A DNA stretch of 58,605 nt, taken from positions 21,626-80,230 of the forward strand of contig JAHYZZ010000002.1 of NCBI GenBank assembly GCA_019424135.1, given 5' to 3'. How positions within the stretch are numbered: position 1 is the first letter of the stretch; each line of letters starts with the position of its first letter. This stretch comes from Lachnospiraceae bacterium (GTDB lineage: Bacteria > Bacillota > Clostridia > Lachnospirales > Lachnospiraceae). Made by a program: the position numbers and the translations under genes. Below the pieces are notes generated by a model that had not been told where the DNA came from, made no database searches, and saw only the letters and a program-made list of their open reading frames with translations. Positions 40,693 to 47,855 of the stretch are shown here, piece after piece.

Positions 40693-41592
40693 ATGGAGCT
40701 AGTAACCGGAAGAGCCGGGACGCCGCATATCACGAGCCAGCAAGACCGGCAAAGGAATCAGGGGACATTTGGATCTGGATCCTATATTCTGAACACAGGG
40801 AACCTGCTGGAACCCGTGGTGCAAAGTTCAAATAAAATACAAATCAAAGACGGAGCGCTAATGTTTCAGGGAGCCATGTTCTCTGTAAAAGTTGGAACAG
40901 TGGATGAGGTTACGATCGCAAATGGAAGTCAAGGAATGCAGCGAAAGGATTTGATCGTGGTACGATATACTTATGATGCTGGAGAAAATGAAGAGAGTGG
41001 TACGTGGGCGGTTATACAAGGGACGCCAGCATCCAGTAATCCGGTGACACCGGAATATACAGAAGGAGACATACAGGCCGGAGACACTACGGTGGAGTGC
41101 CCGGTATTTATCGTGACATTGGATGGCATTAATATAACAGGAGTAGAACTGATTCCGGAGATTGCGCCGGATGTTCCAGAAATCATGGAACAACTTAAAG
41201 AACTAAATAGCAAAATGTTCATGTGTGAATTTACAGAATTAGATACAACAACATGGTCCGGAACGGTCTGGCGAGCTACAGAATCTGGCGTTACAAGATC
41301 TCTTACGCAGCCAATTACAGATTTTAAAATGATTGGCTTTATGGTGATCAACGGATCATCATCGGACAATATCTCTCATCGCCAGGTACAATGGTTTCCA
41401 TCTGTATGGCTAAAACAAATAATTGATGAAGATAACGCATCTAGACGGCGCATTGTGTTTAACTATACCCGATCGGAAACAGGGCGCCGTGCATGGGTGA
41501 TTTTAAACAGCGGAAGTTACACTAATATAACCTTCGCAAAGGCAGATACTGGTTCAGATACATATGATCTGATTGTCTGGGGACTGAAATAA
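40693..41592 (+). CDS. Variable host-recognition (tail tip) protein, currently with cassette A
   Basis: A 299-residue protein. The constant part (1-170) resembles phage baseplate upper proteins (ELVTGRAGTPHITSQQDRQR, QGAMFSVKVGT) and ends in QLKELNSK, which is encoded by the 15-bp recombination site at 41202-41216. The rest (about 175-299, CEFTELDTTTWSG to DLIVWGLK) is one of six alternative tips. Its stop is one base from the stop of convergent cassette B. Inversion between 41202 and 41861 would fuse the constant part to cassette B in frame. Confidence 0.8.
   Translation: MELVTGRAGTPHITSQQDRQRNQGTFGSGSYILNTGNLLEPVVQSSNKIQIKDGALMFQGAMFSVKVGTVDEVTIANGSQGMQRKDLIVVRYTYDAGENEESGTWAVIQGTPASSNPVTPEYTEGDIQAGDTTVECPVFIVTLDGINITGVELIPEIAPDVPEIMEQLKELNSKMFMCEFTELDTTTWSGTVWRATESGVTRSLTQPITDFKMIGFMVINGSSSDNISHRQVQWFPSVWLKQIIDEDNASRRRIVFNYTRSETGRRAWVILNSGSYTNITFAKADTGSDTYDLIVWGLK
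41202..41216 (+). repeat. Shufflon recombination site a (in the expressed gene)
   Basis: ACTAAATAGCAAAAT, plus orientation, read in frame as L-N-S-K-M. Identical to sites b and e, one base different from c and d. Confidence 0.85.
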
Positions 41593-41593
41593 C

Positions 41594-41861
41594 TTATAGT
41601 ACAGCAATCCAATCGACCCAGCCTCTTTTTGCTATCTGCCCACGGTTGGTTAATTTGATCTGAAAGCTATCTTCCTGCACACGTAGCAGAGTAGTCTCAA
41701 AAGATGCATCTTCGCTTGATATTGTAAGGGCCGTAGCTACTATCCGAGGCGTATCCGGAAAAGGAGTGTTGAAAGTAACCGCAATATATCCGGATTGCCC
41801 TCCCTGGATAGTCCCCAGTTCTTCATGCCCCCATTCCATCTTTGGTATTTTGCTATTTAGT
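41594..41861 (-). pseudogene. Silent tail-tip cassette B (H-type lectin-like)
   Basis: Minus-strand open frame beginning at site b (LNSKIPKMEWGHEELGTIQG) and ending with GWVDWIAVL. The chain (GYIAVTFNTPFPDTPRIVAT) resembles H-type lectin domains, which bind carbohydrates. It lacks its own ribosome binding site, is convergent with cassette A and has a stop one base from the stop of A. The frame also runs upstream to an ATG at 41884, with no ribosome binding site. Not a decayed gene but a promoterless donor. Confidence 0.75.
41847..41861 (-). repeat. Shufflon recombination site b
   Basis: ACTAAATAGCAAAAT on the minus strand, inverted relative to site a, 645 bases away. Confidence 0.85.
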
Positions 41862-41891
41862 AACAAAAACATAAAATGTAACATGTAAACC

Positions 41892-41910
41892 GAGCCTTAT
41901 GGCTCTTATT
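41892..41910 (+). terminator. Terminator after the cassette A/B pair
   Basis: GAGCC-TTAT-GGCTC (41892-41905) followed by TTATTTTT. It would cut late transcription or, through antitermination, separate the tip pair from the genes downstream. Confidence 0.6.
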
Positions 41911-41943
41911 TTTATGCTACAACAGGTAGCAGAAAGGAGAAAC

Positions 41944-42627
41944 ATGAAAATCATTTTCAACGATGCCACGGAAATAACCGTCCAGACCGTGAAACCATAC
42001 GGCGATTACCTGAATATACTGACCGTGGGAAACACTCCAGAACAACTCCGAGTCCTGTTTGAGGACACGGGACGCACTGCAAAAATGATCGTCCAAGAAC
42101 GAGGTCAGACCATCGCTGAGTATGAGGGGTATACAGCATTTTATAGGACGGAGATCTACACGGGGCAGATTTATGGTGTCACAATGTATCGACCAGAGAA
42201 GACACCGGAGGCACAGACAGAGCTGCAGCAGGCAGCGGTATTGGTAGCACAGATACAGGCACAGTCATTGACAGATGAGCAGGCGATCCAGGTTAAGGCT
42301 ATCTATCCAGTCTATGACTCGAACGGGATGCCATATGAGAAAGATTATAAGGTGACCTATAACGGTGACCTGTATAAATGTCTGCAGGCTCACACTTCAC
42401 AATCTGATTGGACACCGGATAACGCTCCGTCCCTGTGGTCGAAGGTCCTTCCAGGACAAGAAGGAACCGAGGTGGGAGATTGGGTTCAGCCTGGAAGCGC
42501 TAATCCCTACATGAAGGGGGACCAGGTGACACATAACGGGAAGACTTGGGAATCCATGGTGGATAACAATGTCTGGGAGCCTGGAGTGCAGGGAACAGAA
42601 GCCCTGTGGAAACAACTAGAAGAATAA
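41944..42627 (+). CDS. Phage tail protein with carbohydrate-binding-like modules
   Basis: A 227-residue protein. Residues about 1-90 form a beta-rich unit (MKIIFNDATEITVQTVKPYG), and the last 110 hold two CBM5/12-like repeats, each with a W/Y cluster: YNGDLYKCLQAHTSQSDWTP with SLWSKV, and HNGKTWESMVDNNVWEPGV with ALWKQL. These modules bind polysaccharides, so it may help attach to the cell wall. AAAGGAG precedes the ATG at 41944; the longer frame from 41899 spans the terminator. Confidence 0.7.
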   Translation: MKIIFNDATEITVQTVKPYGDYLNILTVGNTPEQLRVLFEDTGRTAKMIVQERGQTIAEYEGYTAFYRTEIYTGQIYGVTMYRPEKTPEAQTELQQAAVLVAQIQAQSLTDEQAIQVKAIYPVYDSNGMPYEKDYKVTYNGDLYKCLQAHTSQSDWTPDNAPSLWSKVLPGQEGTEVGDWVQPGSANPYMKGDQVTHNGKTWESMVDNNVWEPGVQGTEALWKQLEE

Positions 42628-42644
42628 AAAGAGGAGGGTAGCAT

Positions 42645-42788
42645 ATGGCCGAAATAAAAGATGTACAGACCGAGAAGACTACGGTTGACGTTGGCGAGGT
42701 AATACACATAACGTATGAATTTTTGTACGACGTGGATTACCCATATGATTATCCATATGATTACCCAATATCATCAGAAAGGAAGTAG
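42645..42788 (+). CDS. Small protein with DYPY repeats (47 aa)
   Basis: Starts after GAGGAGGG. The product ends in three tandem copies of a DYPY-type unit (VDYPYDYPYDYPISSE), encoded by a 12-base tandem repeat (GATTA[C/T]CCATAT). Lies 3 bases before the Ig-like gene and in the same direction. Unknown function. Confidence 0.6.
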   Translation: MAEIKDVQTEKTTVDVGEVIHITYEFLYDVDYPYDYPYDYPISSERK

Positions 42789-42791
42789 GAA

Positions 42792-43703
42792 ATGAGCCAA
42801 ATTGTAGAATCCTGGGGAATATACAAAACCCAGAGGTTTAACGCGACTTACAATGACGATACCGGGTTATGGGATCTGGATATACCGGCCGGTGCGGAAT
42901 CGTCATATGGACAAGAAAATCATACATACCCAATCGAATTGCATGCCAAGGATGCGGCCGGAAATGAGACGGTGATGCAGGCCACGGACCCTACTTACAG
43001 CGATGAGCTGAATATTCGAGTCTTAGAGAAGACTAAGCCTGTAGCAACAATCGTATCCCCGACACAGGGAAGTGTCCTTGGAAGCGCAATACAGGATATT
43101 GTCATGGAACTTCAGGATGCCGGTGGTTCCGGCCTCAATATGGCATCTGTAGTATTCAAGGTCAACAACATACAAGTTTCATCCGGCCTGTCCTGGTCAG
43201 ATGGAGCAGACGGGAAGAAGACTTGCACTTACCATGCCACCAACCTGTCGGACGGTTCCAACAGCGTTAGCCTGCAGGTTACGGATAATGACGGCAACGT
43301 ATCTGATCTGGAAACGGTAACATTTGTCATTTCGACATCTGCGCCGACCCTGAATGTGACAAGCCCGACTGATAATCTGCTGACAAACAGCAACAAGGTG
43401 ACTGTGGCCGGTACTGCGGCAGCCGGGTCAGATGCGGTGACGCTGTCCAGCGTTAAAATCAATGACGAGGCTGTATCCGTTGGAGAAGGAGGAGCATTCA
43501 GCAAGGAAATCACCCTGCAGGAAGGCGAGAATACCATCACAGTAGTTGCGGAGGATAGCATCGGAAAGACTACATTTGTAACAAGACATGTGACCGTAGA
43601 CACTAAAGCGCCGATCATTAGTGATGTGGAGGCTGATGCAACTACAGTAAACGCAGACAGTACAATTCACCTCACCTTCAAGGTGACGGATCCTGCGGAT
43701 TAA
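42792..43703 (+). CDS. Phage structural protein with bacterial Ig-like repeats
   Basis: A 303-residue protein with at least three Ig-like beta-sandwich repeats: about 5-85, 85-180 and 180-270 (each ends in patterns such as GNSTVTV or ENTITVVAEDSIGKT), then the start of a fourth. The block AKDAAGNETV and the LNVTSPTDN/GTA pattern resemble Glucodextranase_B-type domains found in Clostridia phages and surface proteins. Probably a virion decoration that contacts cell-surface sugars. Confidence 0.75.
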   Translation: MSQIVESWGIYKTQRFNATYNDDTGLWDLDIPAGAESSYGQENHTYPIELHAKDAAGNETVMQATDPTYSDELNIRVLEKTKPVATIVSPTQGSVLGSAIQDIVMELQDAGGSGLNMASVVFKVNNIQVSSGLSWSDGADGKKTCTYHATNLSDGSNSVSLQVTDNDGNVSDLETVTFVISTSAPTLNVTSPTDNLLTNSNKVTVAGTAAAGSDAVTLSSVKINDEAVSVGEGGAFSKEITLQEGENTITVVAEDSIGKTTFVTRHVTVDTKAPIISDVEADATTVNADSTIHLTFKVTDPAD

Positions 43704-43707
43704 GATA

Positions 43708-44073
43708 ATGATTATCAGAGTTTGGGGGATCATGAACGAAACAGAAGTGGAGTTCACGCCCGTCACGGACCGTCCGGGGTACTGGGAAGGGTATGCCCCA
43801 AGGATGCCGGGGCTGCAGGATATTGAAATCTGGGCAGAGTCTGACAGCGGACTCAGAGGACATTTGGAATGTACCGTGATGCTGGATTATCATGCACACA
43901 CAGAAGCACGGCTACTAAAAGATGACTTTGAGGTGCACATGGAAGGAGACGGGGCAGACGTACGGTTGCTGCTCCTTCCCTGGGTAGTCCGCCTGGTAAA
44001 AATCTACGAGATGGATGTCATGCAGGAACAATATAACACACAACTGAAACGTTGTAGAAAGGTGGTGGGATGA
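43708..44073 (+). CDS. Hypothetical phage structural protein (121 aa)
   Basis: The first 75 residues look like one more beta-sandwich (EVEFTPVTDRPGYWEGYAPR, LQDIEIWAESDSGLRGH). The last 40 are helical (VRLVKIYEMDVMQEQYNTQL). Starts at ATG 43708, without a good ribosome binding site, 4 bases after the Ig-like gene stop, so coupled translation is likely. Function unknown. Confidence 0.55.
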   Translation: MIIRVWGIMNETEVEFTPVTDRPGYWEGYAPRMPGLQDIEIWAESDSGLRGHLECTVMLDYHAHTEARLLKDDFEVHMEGDGADVRLLLLPWVVRLVKIYEMDVMQEQYNTQLKRCRKVVG

Positions 44074-44074
44074 T

Positions 44075-44362
44075 ATGACCGAGCGAATAGATTTTGAACT
44101 GGGAGAACGGAAGTATGTATGTATTAGTGTAAAAAGCACATGCAAAAAGCCATTTGACGTGACAAGCGCAAAGTATGAGCTAAAAAAAGGAGACGATACA
44201 GAGGACTCTGGAGATTGTGAGATTACTCATAAAAGTGATACCGAGACTGTATTATCTGCGCTGATACAGCCTATGGCAAAGGGAGCCACATATATTCTGG
44301 AATATACATATGAAATCCCACCAGAAATCTTAAAGACTGAAGTAAAGATCAAGGTGAAATAG
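44075..44362 (+). CDS. Hypothetical phage protein (95 aa)
   Basis: Beta-rich (ERKYVCISVKSTCKKPFDVT, ILEYTYEIPPEILKTEVKIK), with no clear family. AAAGGTGGTG precedes the ATG. Lies between structural genes and the holin. Confidence 0.55.
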   Translation: MTERIDFELGERKYVCISVKSTCKKPFDVTSAKYELKKGDDTEDSGDCEITHKSDTETVLSALIQPMAKGATYILEYTYEIPPEILKTEVKIKVK

Positions 44363-44378
44363 AAAGGAAAGTGAGGGC

Positions 44379-44825
44379 ATGAAGAAGATGGAACATATTG
44401 CAGGAATTAAGGCGATGCTGTGTACAGCCGTCGGGGCGGCCTTGGGCTGGGTCGTGAATATGATCGGAGGGTGGTCAGAGGATCTGACCACCTTGCTGAT
44501 ATTCATGGCAGTGGATTTTTTTCTGGGGCTGGCGATCGCAGCAGTATGGAAGAAGAGTCCAAAATCAGATACCGGATCTCTAAGCTCATGGAGCGCGTGG
44601 AAAGGGCTATGCAGAAAAGGCGCGGCATTGTTAGTGATATTAATCGCATACCGATTGGATGTGACACTGGGGGTTAATTACATACGGACGGCGGTGATCA
44701 TCGCGTTTATCGTTAACGAGGGAATTTCAATATTGGAGAATCTTGGAATTATGGGCGTGAAATACCCGGAAGCACTGAAAAAAGCGTTGGATATTCTTAC
44801 AGACAAATCGAATAAGACAGAATAA
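44379..44825 (+). CDS. Holin (phage holin / toxin secretion family)
   Basis: A 148-residue membrane protein with about four hydrophobic segments (AMLCTAVGAALGWVVNMIGG, TLLIFMAVDFFLGLAIAAVW, AALLVILIAYRLDVTLGVNY, VIIAFIVNEGISILENLGIM) and the conserved FFLGLAIAA and NEGISILEN elements. It would form the membrane pore letting the endolysin reach the wall. GGAAAG precedes the ATG. Directly followed by the endolysin. Confidence 0.85.
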   Translation: MKKMEHIAGIKAMLCTAVGAALGWVVNMIGGWSEDLTTLLIFMAVDFFLGLAIAAVWKKSPKSDTGSLSSWSAWKGLCRKGAALLVILIAYRLDVTLGVNYIRTAVIIAFIVNEGISILENLGIMGVKYPEALKKALDILTDKSNKTE

Positions 44826-44832
44826 TGATGTG

Positions 44833-44846
44833 TTGCGCCGGCGCAA
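44833..44846. repeat. Palindrome TTGCGCCGGCGCAA before the endolysin
   Basis: Perfect 14-bp palindrome (16 bp counting flanking G/C) 16 bases before the endolysin start codon; second full copy at 25445-25458. Confidence 0.5.
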
Positions 44847-44862
44847 CGGAAAGGAGCAGATT

Positions 44863-45831
44863 ATGAGTGTTATAGATACAGCAGTAAGCAGAGCCTTGGC
44901 GATTGCAAATGATGCATCACACGGATACGATCAAGGGAGCCGGTGGGGGCCAGATTATGACTGCAGTTCATTTTTGATCACGGTCTGGCAGGATTCAGGG
45001 GTTCCGGTGAAGGCATCCGGAGCGACTTATACTGGGAATATGAAAAGAGTTTTCCTGGAAAATGGCTTCCAGGATGTGACATCATCGGTCAACAGATCAT
45101 CGGGATCTGGGTTGCAAAAAGGGGATGTCCTGTTAAATGAGACCAGCCATACGGCTATGTACATAGGGGATGGACAGATTGTCCATGCATCCATCAACGA
45201 GCTGGGACGTGTTACAGGCGGCCAGAAAGGCGATCAGACGGGTAAAGAGATCTGCGTACGGAATTATTATAATAAACCGTGGGACTGCGTACTGCGTTAT
45301 AAAGGCGGATCAGGCGCTCCTGTGGTGGTTGCGGACGACGGGATCCTACGATATGGAGATACCGGATCTGCCGTGGCGGAGATGCAGGAGCTGCTGATTA
45401 TTGCCGGATATTCCTGCGGTGGATGTGGTGCAGATGGAGAGTTTGGCACAGATACAAAAACAGCATTGATGGCAATGCAGCGCGACTATGGACTGGAAGT
45501 GGACGGAGAGTGCGGACCGATCAGCAGGGCAAAGCTGGAAGAGATTACAGCAGGAAAAGCAACCGGATCAATGACCTATGGAAAAGGGCAGACATATACC
45601 CTGCAGGCAGAAATGAGGGTTCGCACGGGTCCGGGAACCAATTACCGAGCCAAAGAGCACGGAGAACTTACGACCGACGGACAGGCTAACGACTCAGACA
45701 GAGATGGCGCCCTAGACGCTGGGACAAGAATCACGTGCCTAGCATACCAGACGATAGGAAAAGACATTTGGATACAGGCGCCGTCCGGATGGATTGCCGG
45801 AGTACACAACGGGAATATATATATTAAGTAA
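44863..45831 (+). CDS. Endolysin: NlpC/P60-CHAP-like domain, PG-binding, SH3
   Basis: A 322-residue cell-wall hydrolase. Residues 1-145 form a cysteine peptidase domain with Cys in DYDCSSFLITVW and His in SHTAMYIGDG. Residues about 160-235 form a peptidoglycan-binding 1 domain (GDTGSAVAEMQELL, GEFGTDTKTALMAMQRDYGL). Residues about 250-322 form an SH3-type wall-binding domain (MRVRTGPGTNYRAKEHG). ATG at 44863 has AAGGAG upstream; the open frame to 44830 carries the palindrome. Confidence 0.88.
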   Translation: MSVIDTAVSRALAIANDASHGYDQGSRWGPDYDCSSFLITVWQDSGVPVKASGATYTGNMKRVFLENGFQDVTSSVNRSSGSGLQKGDVLLNETSHTAMYIGDGQIVHASINELGRVTGGQKGDQTGKEICVRNYYNKPWDCVLRYKGGSGAPVVVADDGILRYGDTGSAVAEMQELLIIAGYSCGGCGADGEFGTDTKTALMAMQRDYGLEVDGECGPISRAKLEEITAGKATGSMTYGKGQTYTLQAEMRVRTGPGTNYRAKEHGELTTDGQANDSDRDGALDAGTRITCLAYQTIGKDIWIQAPSGWIAGVHNGNIYIK

Positions 45832-45838
45832 GATTCAG

Positions 45839-45866
45839 CCCCGGGCATTTGCTCGGGGTCTTTTTT
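45839..45866 (+). terminator. Terminator after the endolysin
   Basis: CCCCGGGC-ATTT-GCTCGGGG followed by TCTTTTTT. It ends late transcription before the silent cassettes. Confidence 0.85.
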
Positions 45867-45917
45867 GATGCCATTTAGTTTCTGAAACTGTAAAGAGTAC
45901 AAGGAACTTTTTAAAAG

Positions 45918-45932
45918 GGAAATAGCAATAAT
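45918..45932 (+). repeat. Degenerate shufflon site f
   Basis: GGAAATAGCAATAAT: AAATAGCAA matches the site consensus, while the flanks do not. In frame it still reads N-S, as at the other sites. Confidence 0.5.
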
Positions 45933-46223
45933 ATGGGCAACGAAGTAACATTAACACAAATGGATTCTTACACATTTCCATCTGATGGATATATCCTTGC
46001 AATATCGAACTATCGGGCTGGATCATATGTGAGCTTTAAGTTGGGCGGCGCGAACGGAGTTTTTACAAGAAGCGTATCTATTGGTGCGTTAAACACGGGA
46101 TCTTCTCCTACTGCGATGACTAATAACAGTATTGTTGTCAATGTAAAAAAGGGAATGTCCGTTACTGGAATTACATGCGGTACACAATATGATTTACTGT
46201 ACTTTTACCCGATTGAATCATAA
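45933..46223 (+). pseudogene. Silent tail-tip cassette C
   Basis: Plus-strand open frame of about 96 codons after degenerate site f (MGNEVTLTQMDSYTFPSDGY), beta-rich, ending DLLYFYPIES. No ribosome binding site of the usual quality, beyond the endolysin terminator. Convergent with cassette D; the two stop codons are adjacent. Confidence 0.6.
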
Positions 46224-46530
46224 GTTTTTCTTTGCAATCGTAACAGACACTTCTAGAAAATGGCCACTGACAAATCCACTTCCCCATGCATCTATCACAA
46301 GTAACTTTGATTCGTTGCGAATTTCGTATGTTAATCGATTTACATTAGGGTATGGTGTCTGGCTTTTCATACGTAATCCGATTGATACAGCATAATTTGA
46401 TGGGTTGGAAAACAAATCATTTGGTACATCACTTAATGCAAGTTGCATATCGGTTGAAGTATTATAATGAAGAGAAATGGATCGTAAATACACAATTTGT
46501 CCGGCCTGATTTAATATTTTGCTATTTAAT
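46218..46530 (-). pseudogene. Silent tail-tip cassette D
   Basis: Minus-strand open frame starting at site c (LNSKILNQAGQIVYL, then RSISLHYNTSTD) and ending EVSVTIAKKNL, a beta-rich tip unlike the other five. It is open from the site, without a start codon, so it needs fusion to the constant part to be expressed. Confidence 0.7.
46516..46530 (-). repeat. Shufflon recombination site c
   Basis: ATTAAATAGCAAAAT on the minus strand; exact inverted copy of site d, 28 bases away. Confidence 0.85.
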
Positions 46531-46558
46531 AAAAGGTAGAAAGAGAAAGTTATAATTA

Positions 46559-46573
46559 ATTAAATAGCAAAAT
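46559..46573 (+). repeat. Shufflon recombination site d
   Basis: ATTAAATAGCAAAAT, plus orientation, back to back with site c. Confidence 0.85.
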
Positions 46574-46877
46574 GGAAGTCTTGCAAGATTCAGATTCTAC
46601 AATTGAAAGTTCCTTGGCAAGCGATGGACGATCATTAAAAATATACACTTCGACAGAGAATCTCACATACGGTTGTTGGAGAGAGGGGTTATATATTGTT
46701 AAAGGATATTCTCCCGGAGCACCAACAAACTGGGGTGGTACCTGTCTGGTTACACATCTGCGGAACTCCGATAATTCTTTTGGCGGATATGTAAAAACAA
46801 TGTTCTCCGCTGATTGTAAAATATATGTGATGCGGCAGTCAAAAGACGGAACAATAGAGCAAAACTGGACAACGTAA
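46559..46877 (+). pseudogene. Silent tail-tip cassette E
   Basis: Plus-strand frame starting at site d (LNSKMEVLQDSDSTIESSLA) and ending KDGTIEQNWTT. The chain (GLYIVKGYSPGAPTNWGGT, CLVTHLRNS) is a typical beta-rich phage tip. The ATG in the site has no ribosome binding site. Confidence 0.7.
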
Positions 46878-46879
46878 AA

Positions 46880-47243
46880 CTAAAGATAGATATATTCTAT
46901 GCAAAAATTTACTCTAACAGGTCCTGAAATACCGGGATAAAAGTATTGATAATATGCGCTATTACCGCCCCACCATTCTGGCTCATAGAAGCGTATATTT
47001 GCAGCATTGCTATCGCCATTGTTTGTACTGATCAAGCATCTGATATTATCAAAAGAACTTATCTCCGAATTCAAGGCTTTTAACATAGATAACATATCGG
47101 AACTTGAAAATAATAGTCTATAATCTCCAGATCCGGTAATGACTTTAGTACCAATAATCTTTATATAATTTTTCAACCGAATTCCTAAGGCTGTGTCACT
47201 AATCTTCACGCATTTATATATGTCATTCATTTTGCTATTTAGT
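46880..47243 (-). pseudogene. Silent tail-tip cassette F
   Basis: Minus-strand frame starting at site e (LNSKMNDIYKCVKISDTALG) and ending NFCIEYIYL. It is the cassette nearest attR. Convergent with cassette E, with stops 2 bases apart. Confidence 0.7.
47229..47243 (-). repeat. Shufflon recombination site e
   Basis: ACTAAATAGCAAAAT on the minus strand, identical to sites a and b, 18 bases from the right integrase arm sites. Confidence 0.85.
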
Positions 47244-47260
47244 ATAGGAAGAAAAAGAAA

Positions 47261-47283
47261 TTTGCCCCTTTTCTGCCCCTTTT
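47261..47283. repeat. Putative integrase arm-type sites, right
   Basis: TTTGCCCCTTTTCTGCCCC: the same double TTTGCCCC motif and the same direction as at 11658-11680. Confidence 0.5.
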
Positions 47284-47300
47284 GGCACCGCTGAAAAAGA

Positions 47301-47335
47301 AAATCCCTTGAAAACTAAGTGTTTTCAAGGGATTT
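47301..47335. terminator. Hairpin next to attR, terminator for tRNA-Leu
   Basis: A 15-bp perfect stem (AAATCCCTTGAAAAC at 47301-47315 and its complement at 47321-47335) inside the prophage end. On the minus strand a T-rich stretch follows, so it can end the tRNA transcript. TTTTCAAGGG is also found near attL (11603-11612). Confidence 0.7.
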
Positions 47336-47346
47336 AAAAAATGTCT

Positions 47347-47365
47347 AATGCGGATGGTGGGACTT
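47347..47365. other. attR core
   Basis: AATGCGGATGGTGGGACTT, identical to attL at 11551-11569; it covers the acceptor and T-arm of tRNA-Leu. Confidence 0.85.
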
Positions 47366-47431
47366 GAACCCACACGAGATTGCTCCCGCAAGATTTTGAG
47401 TCTTGTGCGTCTGCCATTCCGCCACATCCGC
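47349..47431 (-). tRNA. tRNA-Leu (anticodon CAA)
   Basis: 83 bases without encoded CCA. Acceptor GCGGATG/CATCCGC, anticodon stem CAAGA/TCTTG around CTCAAAA giving CAA, a long variable arm (CGGGAGCAATCTCG) and the T-arm GTGGGTTCAAGTCCCAC. It is the phage insertion target; its 3' end is formed by attR. Confidence 0.95.
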
Positions 47432-47455
47432 TTCTGTTTTTTCATAACAAAGATA

Positions 47456-47484
47456 ATTATAAGGGGTATTGATGATGATGTCAA
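47456..47484 (-). promoter_or_regulatory. tRNA-Leu promoter
   Basis: On the minus strand TTGACA (47484-47479), 17-bp spacer, TATAAT (47461-47456), a full consensus, 25 bases from the tRNA 5' end. Confidence 0.85.
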
Positions 47485-47596
47485 TGAAATTTTTCGAGTA
47501 ATTTAATTTTTTTCAAAATGCTTCAAAAAGAAAATATTCAGAAAAAGATGGATTAATGTTAATTATAAGACATAAACGTTAAAACAAAAACAATTA

Positions 47597-47625
47597 TTGA
47601 CAGAAAATTTCAGGATTATTATAAT
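47597..47625 (+). promoter_or_regulatory. gcv operon promoter
   Basis: TTGACA (47597-47602), 17-bp spacer, TATAAT (47620-47625); it starts transcription just before the riboswitch. Between the tRNA promoter and this promoter (47485-47596) only AT-rich sequence is seen. Confidence 0.9.
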
Positions 47626-47644
47626 AAGGTCAGATGAAAACATC

Positions 47645-47768
47645 GGTTGAGAAATCCAAGAGAGACTATGGCAAAGGAAATGATGAGCCAATAGCGCCGA
47701 AGGGGCAAGAGCGTAGCTTGAAACTCTCAGGCAAAGGAATTGGATGAGGACGAAGCTCTGGAAGCAAA
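47645..47768 (+). promoter_or_regulatory. Glycine riboswitch aptamer
   Basis: Contains the conserved parts of the glycine aptamer: AGAGAGACTATGG, then GCGCCGAAGGGGCAA, then AACTCTCAGGCAAA and GGACGAAGCTCTGGA. Only one aptamer is evident, so it is the singlet form or has a degenerate second one. It sits upstream of gcvT, so glycine should turn on the operon. Confidence 0.9.
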
Positions 47769-47814
47769 CAGGGAGATATTGATTCTGCTGCAGAACATAT
47801 CTCCTGCTTTTTTG
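47769..47814 (+). terminator. Riboswitch expression-platform terminator
   Basis: CAGGGAGATAT (47769-47779) pairs with ATATCTCCTG (47797-47806), followed by CTTTTTTG. Glycine binding would be expected to disfavour this stem (ON switch). Confidence 0.75.
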
Positions 47815-47855
47815 TTACAGGGATGTATGATAAAAAAGTAAAAAGGAGGATGATC

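Larger units (their letters stand above)
11551..47365. mobile_element. Integrated siphovirus prophage, about 35.8 kb, in tRNA-Leu
   Basis: The element runs from attL (11551-11569) to attR (47347-47365). It carries in order an integrase, repressor and Cro-like gene, early genes, an HUH Rep, terminase, HK97-type head, tail, holin and endolysin, so it looks complete. The tRNA-Leu(CAA) gene is intact at the right end because the phage carries a copy of its 3' end. One frameshift (near 20190) is the only obvious lesion. Confidence 0.93.

Noticed and set aside
41594..41884. Cassette B as an independent minus-strand gene starting at 41884
   Set aside because: No ribosome binding site or promoter there; homology of the join site with the expressed gene explains it better as a donor cassette.
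42645..42790. CRISPR-like repeats
   Set aside because: The repeats are contiguous 12-mers that encode DYPY, without spacers.
44420..44677. 85-codon frame within the holin gene
   Set aside because: A shifted frame inside the holin, without ribosome binding site.
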